A stretch of DNA of 64,000 bases from Icerya purchasi (taxonomy: Eukaryota; Arthropoda; Insecta; Hemiptera; Monophlebidae), in contig CM077116.1 in NCBI GenBank assembly GCA_039619475.1, positions 464,627,576 to 464,691,575 of the forward strand. Reading direction: 5' to 3'. Both the position numbers and the translations under genes were made by a program. The first letter of the stretch is position 1. Every line of letters starts with the position of its first letter. Of this stretch, positions 23,434 to 31,693 are shown piece by piece. The notes beneath the pieces are model-generated. The model was not told where the DNA came from and searched no databases. It saw nothing but the letters and a program-made list of their open reading frames with translations.

Positions 23434-23989
23434 TATAACTTTCATCCCATCAATCGTAAATAGCGGATAAGGATATGTTGTCGAATCTGGCAGGATTTTT
23501 TATAAATTTTATTTACAACTCGACGTTTCAGGGAGCGATAACTCTGGAAAAATCGCGGAAGTTCTACGAAGAAATTTTGTGCACTTTCAAATCTTTTTAA
23601 TAGAAAAAAAAAAAAAATGTAATTTTAATACCAGCGTTTATTATTCAGTTCATTGTGGAGTAATCTTACATTCGCTTTTATAATTTGATCTTTTTAACTA
23701 AAACTTGTGTTCATAGAGTTCATTGATACTGTAACCACATAACTAACTGTAACAATTTCTCGGCGGATATGCTACAATAGTGTTGATGTAAAAGATGTAA
23801 TCGCTGGACGTAATTAATTTTTTTTTTTTTTTTTTTTTAATCCAAATAAAAGCATTAGTCCAATAGACTTTTCGTAATGATTTGAATTTCTTTTTATATC
23901 GTTAGGTGAAAATTTGTAAAATTTATTTTCTTTTTCTGGCATGGATAGAAAATCATTTTTGAATATAAAATATAATTAGCCATGTTGAA
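22226..23989. other. No gene recognised; simple repeats
   Basis: AT-rich, with a (TA)n run at about 23404..23433 and T or A runs near 22780, 23601 and 23818..23839. Open frame 23042..23350 has no recognisable domain. Confidence 0.55.
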
Positions 23990-23999
23990 GCTGAGCGTT

Positions 24000-24378
24000 C
24001 AGAGGATTATAAAATGTATCTAATAGAAGAAGATGAAACGTTACGTTATCCGAGGTAGGAAAAGCTGAAAATAAACTTAGAAAAATCATTGAAAAATATT
24101 TCACGATTTGAAAATTTAAGCATCACTGATCTCACGGTTCTTCGGGCAAGTGATCGGAAGGGACTCTATAGAAAAACTGATAATACAAGCAAAAGCGGGC
24201 GTGAAAAGGAGACGAGGACATGCTCCAAACCGTTGTATGGACCGGATAAAGAAATGGACGGGTTTTTCAATAGGGGATCTGATGCGGTCGACTGAAAATC
24301 GAGAAGCTTGGAGACAGATCACATATAAAATCAGATGATAGATCTCGACGCTCGGAACCGAGCAACGACAACGAAGAG
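24000..24378 (+). pseudogene. RTE-like LINE C-terminus and 3' UTR
   Basis: The frame ending near 24338 reads KRRRGHAPNRCMDRIKKW, TGFSIGDLMRS and NREAWRQITYKIR before a stop. This fits the last conserved block of RTE-like proteins (basic linker, W-D-I-x-W region, final WR motif). Upstream to about 24000 there are only vague remains. After the stop the UTR contains a perfect GCTCGGAACCGAGC hairpin (24350..24363) and CAACGACAACGAAGAG. A minus-strand LINE tail has inserted directly afterwards. Confidence 0.65.
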
Positions 24379-24390
24379 AAGATCTATTTT

Positions 24391-24715
24391 TTTTTGATCC
24401 CCCTTTGTGGCGCGCCAGCTAAGGACCCACACCCAGAAACAGCAAGAAAGAAAAGAGCCGTCAGTTAAATTTTGATTCGGTCAGATATGGACAATATAAA
24501 TCAACTAATGAATGAATTAATGGAAGGCGAGGGGAAGGACAAAATATAAGATGTACCATAAGAAGTAGGTTGAGTTTCAACAGACAAAAATATAGAATAC
24601 AACGTTCGACAGAAAGGAACGGACATTCAAAAAAGATGTGATTGGCGTCGCAAACCACCGCTTCGTTGGGGTGGAGAGGACAATTTGGAGAGGAGACAAG
24701 AGAATAGCGAAATCT
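24391..24715 (-). mobile_element. RNase H-lineage LINE, short 3' tail copy
   Basis: The plus strand shows a T-run at 24388..24398, then GATCCCCCTTTGTGGCGCGC and CAGCTAAGGACCCACACCCAG, parallel to the 3' end of the 42.5-kb element. Minus-strand coding to about 24650 reads CDANHIFFECPFLSVERC, nearly the same as CDANHIFFECPSLSVERG there. Only the last 70 or so codons plus UTR are present. It is 5'-truncated and non-functional. Confidence 0.85.
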
Positions 24716-24778
24716 AAATATTTAACATTTGAAAACTTTAGATTTGACGCTTTATTTTACAATATTTTGGTTTTGCAA

Positions 24779-24920
24779 ACCTCGTATTTATTGCTGTGTA
24801 TTTTGATTTTCACACCTCGTATTTATTGCTGTGTATTTTGATTTTCACACCTCGTATTTATTGCTGTGTATTTTGATTTTCACACCTCGTATTTATTGCT
24901 GTGTATTTTGATTTTCACAG
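24779..24920. repeat. 35-bp tandem repeat, four copies
   Basis: The unit beginning CTCGTATTTATTGCTGTGTA starts at 24781, 24816, 24851 and 24886. The four copies are essentially identical, so the expansion is recent. It lies at the left edge of the older ~150-bp array. Confidence 0.95.
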
Positions 24921-25975
24921 ACGAGCATGAAAACTAAGAAATTTAAACATGTTAAATAAATATTACGTTGTGCACGTTAATTATTGAAGAAACACACTTT
25001 AAAATTTGAAAACTTTGAGTTCATTTGAAGTTTACATACGTTTAGCTTACATAATTTTGTTGTAAAAATTTCGGTTTTCTAGAATTTTTGTAAAAGTACT
25101 TGAAAATTTTGGAAAATTAGTTTTACTGCGGTTTTATAATTCCGGTTTATTAGGTTTTACGATTTTCTCGCTATTTAGAAGTTAACACTTTTGTGTGCCT
25201 ACCAAATTTCAGCTTTCACTGTCGGTAGTTTTCGTTAAGTGTTTTGATCTTAAAATAAACGTTTAAATATTTGGAAATTTGAGGCCGTTTAGGGTTTTGT
25301 ATATAACAATTTGTTAGGAATTGCGTAATTTTCCTATTATTTGAAAGTTAAAGGTGTTATAAATTTCAACTTTCGGTTTTCTACTTTTCAATCATTCTTA
25401 TGTACTTTGATTTTGATAAAAATACTTAAAAATTTGGGTCAATGTAGAGATTTATGATTGAAATATTTTTTGCCTGTTGTAATTTTCTTATTATTTACAA
25501 ATTAAACGTGTTATACGGGCCAAAGTCTTCTAATCTCGCGTAGTTATCGCACGATAAACGTAATAATATCTGAAAATTTTAAAATTTTGTGTCTGAATTT
25601 TTTCAGGTTTCACGATTGTTGTGTTATTTAAAAGTCTGAAAACTTTTCGACATTTTACGTAAAACAGGGTGTCATACTATGTCTTTTAGTTTTTGAGTGA
25701 CACTTCGAACTTTAACAATTTCAAGCGGAATACTTTAAAATTCGAAAATTTCAGGCCAATGTAACGTGTTGTATAAAGAACTTTTTTTTTGGGAGGGGGT
25801 CATAAATTTCCTGTTATTTTCCGGTTAGGAGTGTTCATCACATCAAATCTCATGCTAAATAGGAAGGGACTTTTCGAAATTCGACAATTTTGAACCATTT
25901 TTAGGGCTTCAACAATTTTTGAGGTTTCATAATTATTATTGACAAGTCAGCAGTGATGTAACTGCTAAATTACAG

Positions 25976-25988
25976 TTTACTATTTCTT
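25976..25988. repeat. Jockey target-site duplication, left copy
   Basis: TTTACTATTTCTT, identical to 28001..28013, runs into the element's poly(T) at its 3' end (minus-strand poly(A)). Confidence 0.85.
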
Positions 25989-28000
25989 TTTTTTTTTTTT
26001 TTTTTTTACATCACACCGGTCCTAAGACCATAATTGACGAGGCTATTATTTTATTTTTATTTTTTTTTTTTTCATGCTCAGTTGCCCAGCGGCAGCATAA
26101 GCATTAGTCGATCGGAAAAACTGATTACTATAATTTGGAGTTCATTCCTTTCACGTCCGAGATGTTAGTGGCGGAGTTATCTTCTGCTTCTGATATCTAA
26201 TACTCTTTACTATAGCACTGGATTTTGTTCGTTCGACGGCTGAGGTATTAACGACGATGTTATCTATCGCATCTGACAGCTACGGCGTCACCGGCCCATG
26301 TTTTTTTGAGCCTCCTTGGCTGATCCCAGCGACTGATGTTCGATACCTCTGGATTTTGATTGAGTTGAAGAGCCTCATAAAAGTGTTTGTATTGTTTTAA
26401 GTATAAATCGTTTACGTATGGAACATCTAAGTCTGTATGTAGAGTGTGATTCGATACATAGTACGGTGCGTCTACCAATTGCCTCAACGTTTTCGATTGG
26501 AACTGTTGAACCCTATTTAGGTTACTCTTCGCAGTGGCTCCATATACTTCTAATCCGTATCTCCAGACTGGCGCTATGACTGAAAGATAAACTAGCCTCT
26601 TGCATTTCAAGCTCACTGGTGACTTTTTGCCTATCATGCTGTTGAGAGCCTTAGTTCTTGAAACCATTTTTTGCCGGATGAACGATATATGACTTCTCCA
26701 TATAAGTCTTCGATCTAATATCATACCTAGGTATTTAATATGATTTTCTTGAATTATGCGCTGATTATTTATTGTATTAGGGGGACAGTTTTGCACGTTT
26801 AGAGTGAAAGTTACTTGTCTGGTTTTTTGGTGGTTTAGTTTAATCTTCCACTTAAGCGCCCACTGCTGGATACCGGTTAAATGCTCCTGCGTCAACAAGG
26901 ATGCGTACACTGGATTTTTGTGCCAAGCAAGAATACAGATATCATCCGCAAAGGTAGCGATTACTGTCGTCCTTAGTACTGGCACATCCGCTGTGTAGAT
27001 GGAATACAGGAGCGGGCCAAGTACACTACCTTGTGGCACTGATGCCTTTATGTTATTTGACAAAGATAATGATGAGTTTATCTTGACATTGAAACTTCTG
27101 TTTGTCAAATATGATACCATAACTGCATATAAGTCATTTGGTAAAATTAGTTTTAGTTTAAATAGTAATCCTTGATGCCAAACGCGATCGAAGGCCTGTT
27201 CAATATCCAGGAAAATGGCGTTACAATATTCTCCTTTTTCTAATGTAGCTGCTATTTTGTCTGTTATCCTATGTACCTGGTGAACAGTTGAGTGTCTTCC
27301 GCGGAAACCGAACTGATGATTTGGAATAGTCCTATTTTCTGTTATTATCGAAAGTATTCTATCGTATATTAGCATTTCGAATATTTTAGAAAGCACACTT
27401 AAGAGGCTGATCGGCCTATACGATGAAGGATATATTGGATTTTTTCCTGGTTTTAAGATCACCAAAATTATTGATCTTTTCCAAGTTTCAGGGTAATATC
27501 TAATTCTTATAATCGTGTTAAATATATAAGTAATTAAAGTGATCGTTTTCGATGGGAGCATTTTAATTATTTCACCTGTTATTTTATCGAAACCTGGAGC
27601 CTTTTTGGCTCGCAGCATCTTAATTTTAGCCTGTACTTCTCTAGGTGATATAAGCTTTGTCGGCAATGTGAGTTGAAAAGGAGCCTCCATATGTCTCTCT
27701 ATTAGTTTATCATGTGCGGAATCCTGTATATCATTGTGTGGTTTAAATATTTGTACCAAATGCTCAGCAAACGTTTGAGCTTTATCAGCATCAGTTTTGG
27801 TCCATTCCCCATTTGCCTTTTTGACCGGGTACTGTTTTGGATGTTATTTTAGGAAAGATTTCGTTGTTTTCCAAATAGAGTCATCTTGCGGATTTAATTG
27901 AGAAAAGAAGTTTTCATACCTATTATTCTTGTATATCTGTATATTTTTGCGTAATTCCCTTTGTAGTGAATTGTATAGTTGTTTACCAGTCAATGTTTTA
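25989..28000 (-). mobile_element. 5'-truncated Jockey-clade LINE
   Basis: Bounded by 13-bp direct repeats TTTACTATTTCTT at 25976 and 28001. On the minus strand it starts inside the endonuclease-RT linker (NSLQRELRKNIQIYKNN near 27960), covers the whole RT and 3' UTR, and ends in poly(A), seen as the T run to 26007. A second T tract at 26062..26072 lies in the UTR. The duplication and tail establish it as a target-primed insertion. Confidence 0.9.
26260..27759 (-). CDS. Jockey-clade reverse transcriptase (partial ORF2)
   Basis: An open frame of 499 codons with all RT blocks: KKAPGFDKIT near 52-61, SYRPISLLSVLSKIFE near 113-128, FLDIEQAFDRVW at 183-194, SVPQGSVLGPLLYSIY at 240-255 and the catalytic FADD at 270-273. 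The connector follows (KYLGMILDRRLIWRSHI, PVWRYGLEVYGAT, FQSKTLRQLVDAPYYVSN) and the C-terminus reads RRLKKTWAGD. It copies element RNA at a nicked target. There is no RNase H, as expected for Jockey. Upstream of 27759 the same protein continues in a broken frame to about 28000 (FAEHLVQIF, PVKKANGEWTKTDADKA); the endonuclease and ORF1 were never copied. The start given is an open-frame boundary, not a native start. Confidence 0.9.
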   Translation of the reverse strand: MVQIFKPHNDIQDSAHDKLIERHMEAPFQLTLPTKLISPREVQAKIKMLRAKKAPGFDKITGEIIKMLPSKTITLITYIFNTIIRIRYYPETWKRSIILVILKPGKNPIYPSSYRPISLLSVLSKIFEMLIYDRILSIITENRTIPNHQFGFRGRHSTVHQVHRITDKIAATLEKGEYCNAIFLDIEQAFDRVWHQGLLFKLKLILPNDLYAVMVSYLTNRSFNVKINSSLSLSNNIKASVPQGSVLGPLLYSIYTADVPVLRTTVIATFADDICILAWHKNPVYASLLTQEHLTGIQQWALKWKIKLNHQKTRQVTFTLNVQNCPPNTINNQRIIQENHIKYLGMILDRRLIWRSHISFIRQKMVSRTKALNSMIGKKSPVSLKCKRLVYLSVIAPVWRYGLEVYGATAKSNLNRVQQFQSKTLRQLVDAPYYVSNHTLHTDLDVPYVNDLYLKQYKHFYEALQLNQNPEVSNISRWDQPRRLKKTWAGDAVAVRCDR

Positions 28001-28013
28001 TTTACTATTTCTT
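28001..28013. repeat. Jockey target-site duplication, right copy
   Basis: TTTACTATTTCTT, identical to 25976..25988. The array continues immediately with AAAGTTGCTGTTGG. Confidence 0.85.
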
Positions 28014-28700
28014 AAAGTTGCTGTTGGAAATTTCGGTTTTCGTAAAAATATTTAAAAACTTGAAAATTCGGCTTCCTTTGCGAGGTTTCATAAGAAGTAT
28101 TTTTGGTTTTTTATAATTCTCGCGTTCAATTGGTTATACTATATTTCAGCTGCACACGTGTGTTTTGGTTTTAAGAGGATATTTAAAAATTTCGAGGATA
28201 GAGAGACCCTATTTTAGGCATGGTTTTTAGAATTTTTCAGTTTTCAAAGTTTTGTTGTAATTTAAAAGTCCGGAACGTTGTGTGTTCATCCTAAAACTTT
28301 CTCAAGCTTTTTATACTTCAAACAAAGTTTACGATATGATTTTTTTTTTTTTTTTTAAGGTAGTATTTCAAAATTTGATGATTTTAGGCTCACTTTGGTG
28401 TTTAAATTGAAAATTTTTTGATTTAATAATTTTTCTTGTCATTACTGGGGTTACCGTTGTGTATACGAAATTTTAGCTACTTACGATCAATAGACGTATA
28501 TTTTGATCATTTCAAATGAACACATATATGTACACACATATACATATGTGTATTTTGGCGAACCGCGAATACCGAAATGTAGTTAGTGTCGTAAACTGTA
28601 CTAATTATTAAAATTTTTATTATTCAAAGAGGTAAAATTGATGTAACATAAATTAAAACTTATTTATATTCATTCTATATCTTGGAAATTTATTGTTTTT

Positions 28701-28722
28701 GTATTTTCTCTCTCTCTCTCTC
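28701..28722. repeat. (TC)n microsatellite
   Basis: Nine or so CT units directly left of a tRNA-like box B region. Confidence 0.9.
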
Positions 28723-28734
28723 TTTTTGTCTAGC

Positions 28735-28800
28735 TTTTGCCATCTGGCCATTCAACACAAATTGTGGTTCCTATGCCGGGATTCGAACCCAGGACTCCTG
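28735..28800 (-). mobile_element. Possible tRNA-derived SINE fragment (box B only)
   Basis: The minus strand reads CCTGGGTTCGAATCCCGGC at about 28792..28774. It has a perfect polymerase III box B (GGTTCGAATCC) and a five-pair T-stem. No A box or acceptor stem is visible, and it does not match the SINE family at 13.2 and 29.2 kb. It may be a fragment of a different SINE or a chance T-arm-like sequence. Confidence 0.4.
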
Positions 28801-29241
28801 GGGTTTTTGTGTGAATTTTGGAATTTTCGTTAAAGTAACATATATATCGGGGAATGAATTTTTCTTCTCGACGGGGATATTCATTTGGAAACATATTATA
28901 ACGTAAATTTAATCAGTTGATGTTCTTTGCAATATGGTGAACAATAATGAGGTTGAGTATAGTGGTCGTAAGATAATAAGAATGTGTTGGTGTGTACGAC
29001 GGCTATACTTGATACATCTCATTGTTATGCTTAATTAACATAATTCACACTTTGCCGTCATTGGCTAATTTAAAGCGTTCAGATTCGTTGATTAAGAGTC
29101 GGTTTCGGTTAAATTTTCGATCGTCGTCCTTTTGGCCAGTGAGCTAGTGTTGTTGTTCGTTAAGAAGATAGTTGCGGCATCTTCTACCGGTTCTCGTTTC
29201 GCGATAGTGTTCGTTTTTTTCGAGTTTCTGTAATTGCACGT
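28801..29241. other. No gene seen
   Basis: Moderately AT-rich sequence without a recognisable coding or repeat signal. Confidence 0.5.
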
Positions 29242-29660
29242 GTCGTCGCGATAGCCTAGTTGCTAGAGCGTCTGATTTCCATTACAGAGGTCACGGGTTC
29301 GATCCCGAGCGACGACAGAACTTATTACAAAGAATTAAAATTAAAAATATTCGCAAATAATCACGTGGAAGGCAATGGAAAACATGCATACCATCATATG
29401 CGCGCTAGGTCAGCACACACAGCAGACACACGCGGGACTGTACTTGTATATCGATAAATCAAACGATTACCAATCAGTTCCGGGTGTGGTCTTACGTGCG
29501 TACACATTCGTACTGCATGTAAATAATGGCCATGAGCGCTGCCTATTCTGTAGAACTAGAATGTACAATTAGGCAGTCGCGATGCTCGAAATCGAGCGAT
29601 ACGACTCAGAAAATAAAATTACGCGTATGGCCAACGCGACACATAGGAAATAGCATAAGA
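29242..29660 (+). mobile_element. tRNA-derived SINE, copy 2
   Basis: The tRNA-like head 29242..29317 shares GTCGTCGCGATAGCCTAGTT and the box B segment CACGGGTTCGATCCCGAGCG with copy 1. The body also matches (CACGTGGAAGGCAATGG, ATCATATGCGCGCTAGGTCA, ATCAGTTCCG, GCCAACGCG) with small indels. A GCTCGAAATCGAGC hairpin lies at 29584..29597. The 3' end reads AAGATTG, and ATTGCA occurs on both flanks (29233 and 29660) as a possible target duplication. The copies have diverged mainly in the 3' half. Confidence 0.85.
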
Positions 29661-29664
29661 TTGC

Positions 29665-30246
29665 AACAATATTATAAATCCGAAAGGCAAAAAAGTCGGC
29701 CGGAAAGTTCACAGTTCCTGCTGTAGTAGCTAGAGAGTTACTTTTTTTTTTAATCGACTCATTTTTTGTGGGAAAACTATGATACCTTCAAAACTTTAAA
29801 GCTCAAAAGCTCAAATTTTGAAAATCGTATATGTTAGGATGCGAGACAAAGGATTCGAGAAAATTCTGCAGCCCGTTCTATTGATTCGTCACAAGAATAC
29901 CGGGAAAAATTTGAAGCCCCCAAAATCTCCTATTTAATGGACCAAATTGGGAAAGAAATATATTTTTTTAATCAGTATTTCTTACTAAACCAACGCGCCT
30001 GTTAATAATATTTTTTCTTTTCTTAGCTAGTAAGCCATCTTTAAAAAATCTCATCTTCATTCCTTTTCTGCATTTGTTGCTTTCATGTTCATAGTTGCTC
30101 TGATATTCAGTTTATTTCGTTTCAAATATGAAGTATTTTGTTTTCGATAAGTTTAACGTTCACAGTTTTCGACCCTTTAAAACCCTATATTGTTGCACTG
30201 CGCGATTCCTGCATTTCTTTTTATTAACTTCTTATTCGTATAAGTT
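29665..30246. other. No gene seen
   Basis: AT-rich, no recognisable coding sequence. A T run near 29741 and the poly(T) of the following LINE at the right edge. Confidence 0.55.
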
Positions 30247-30284
30247 TTTTTTTTTTTTTTTAAATAAAATAATAGTGAGGATTT

Positions 30285-30327
30285 CCATGCGCTCTGTTTA
30301 ACTACTGAGGCTATTACAGCACATGGG
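30285..30327 (-). promoter_or_regulatory. Conserved I-clade LINE 3' UTR hairpin
   Basis: On the minus strand CCATGTGCTGT pairs with ACAGAGCGCATGG, leaving one mismatch. The loop AATAGCCTCAGTAGTTAAAC matches the plus-strand copy at 37771..37810. Confidence 0.5.
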
Positions 30328-30342
30328 GCCTACTTAGGAAGG

Positions 30343-30960
30343 TTAAACTCTATGGTATAGGCCGCTGCTACGCACGAAAGCCAACATAGCTGCGACCGCA
30401 GACGGAACGTTCGATAAGATCTTAGAGATAGAGGTGGTAGTGAAGTAGGTGGATCTTGGTGCCGCAAAAGAGAAACATTCGAGAAGGAGGTGAGATGTAG
30501 ACGGGGCGCTTGGTTGACCACAGAAGAAGCAGACATTTGGGGGTGCTTGTCCCGTGAAGATATACCCGTGCGAAAGGGTTGTGTGACCTGTTCGGAGGCG
30601 ATTCAAGACAGAAAAATCTCGGCGAGAAATTTCGGCTATGGGCCACCAGGGTTCTGTGGATGATTTTATGCTTCGGAGGAATGTACTTGCGGATTTCCAT
30701 TCCTGCTGCCATTCTTCTCCAGTTTGGTGCATAAATAAATGGGCCATTGTGGGGGGAAGAGGGGGATTACATGGCATTGGAGAGAATAGTGTCGCCTGAG
30801 CTGCTCGATTGACGCGCTCATTACCTGGGACTCCTACATGGGCCGGCACCCATAGGAAGGATATTTCAGAGTTTAGGTGGGATAGTCTGTATAGTAGGTA
30901 GTGGACTTTTCTTATCAGGGGGTTTTTGCGTATAAGTGATAATCCATGTTGAAATTATTG
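30343..30960 (-). CDS. I-clade LINE ORF2 C-terminus: RNase H end and zinc tail
   Basis: The frame is open from about 30960 (NPLIRKVHYLLYRLSHLN) through SFLWVPAHVGVPGNERVN, the last RNase H block, then KSSTEPWWPIAEISRRDFS, LNRLRTGHTTLSHGYI and the metal-binding tail CFFCGQPSAPSTSHLLLEC, ending SSGLYHRV. The residue after GNERV is Asn where the RNase H fourth catalytic Asp normally lies; the element at 31.7-37.3 kb shares this change. It has no start codon of its own and lacks the RT and most of RNase H, so it is a dead truncated copy despite its open frame. Confidence 0.85.
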
Positions 30961-31434
30961 TCTGATCGTCACGTGTAAATGTATAGTGTATCATTAAAAT
31001 TGTCGGCCTTTAAATCACAAAATCCTTCATATAATAAACTTAGAATTTAAAGCGGATAGCCGTAAGCAAGTTTAAATTTTGTATTATTCTACGGGAGGGA
31101 ATTAATTTAAAATATAATCAGTGCTAGTTTTCATTGAAGCGTAAATTTAAAGACATAAACATAATTAATATCTCTCATTATAAAGCGCATTAATATTTCT
31201 CTGGTATACATTACCCTGTTAGCAGTTTTAGTATTTGGGATATTTTATTGTAAACTTTATTTTTTCAATCGATTTGTTTAAATAATAATAAAAAAAAACA
31301 CTGTGTGACCATTTCCGTACCGTTTATTATAAAAATTCACAAATTAAAACAATTAAAAGTCTGAGGGTTGGTCTTTCAAGCGACCAGTCGACTTGGTCCT
31401 CTAGTGTACGTATATTATGTACACATACCTGGCA
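30961..31434. other. AT-rich flank of the I-clade LINE
   Basis: No coding signal seen. The true 5' end of the following LINE could lie anywhere from about 31300 to 31660. No target duplication could be matched to the sequence after its 3' tail. Confidence 0.5.
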
Positions 31435-31655
31435 ATGCCAGCCAGTTCTTCTAAGTTAGCTGCATGTGGCATAATGCCAATTGATTTAAAATTACAACTT
31501 ACTAATAAAATTAAAAATTTAAAACAAGAAAAAGAGCTCTAACAACATATGATAAAAAGAGGTTATTAGAAGAAATTAAAAAATTAAAATTAGATAGTAT
31601 CCAAGCGTATTCATGTAAAGTAGTTCTGTGTTTATCGCGTTTAAATAATTTATAG
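31435..31655 (+). pseudogene. Short coiled-coil-like reading frame with one frameshift
   Basis: From the ATG at 31435 the frame reads MPASSSKLAACGIMPIDLKL and then a Lys/Gln/Glu-rich helix, stopping at 31540. In the frame resumed one base later, TTYDKKRLLEEIKKLKLDS continues to a stop at 31655. A single lost base would join the two. The charged, Leu-spaced segments suggest a coiled coil. I do not recognise the family. It lies just before ORF1 of the I-clade LINE, so it may be part of that element's 5' region, a fragment of another transposon or a chance frame. The coherent composition on both sides of the break is the only argument for coding. Confidence 0.3.
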
Positions 31656-31693
31656 TGTGTATATTATCGTAATTATCGTTCTTGTGCCGATTC

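Larger units (their letters stand above)
24980..28420. repeat. Decayed ~150-bp tandem array, split by a Jockey insertion
   Basis: A recurring block, roughly TACTTGAAAATTTTGGAAAA / AAATATTTGGAAATTTGAGG, recurs near 25000, 25098, 25263, 25419, 25564, 25731, 25867, 28045, 28178 and 28359. Between blocks come similar pieces such as AATTTCAGCTTTC, TTTTCTCGTTATTT and GTTTTGATTTTAA. Spacings run from about 95 to 180, mostly near 150. If the inserted element is removed, 25867 and 28045 become about 153 apart, in phase. This looks like an ancient satellite with highly diverged monomers. Confidence 0.65.
30247..30960 (-). mobile_element. 5'-truncated I-clade LINE (subfamily B), minus strand
   Basis: A minus-strand copy with poly(A) at 30247..30260 (seen as T), a 3' UTR hairpin at 30285..30327, and a coding segment from mid RNase H to the stop near 30343. 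It is the same subfamily as the plus-strand tail at 37410..37851. Together these two flank the near-complete element in opposite orientations. Confidence 0.85.

Noticed and set aside
24779..24920. CRISPR-like array
   Set aside because: Direct 35-bp repeats without spacers, in a eukaryotic genome: a simple tandem repeat.
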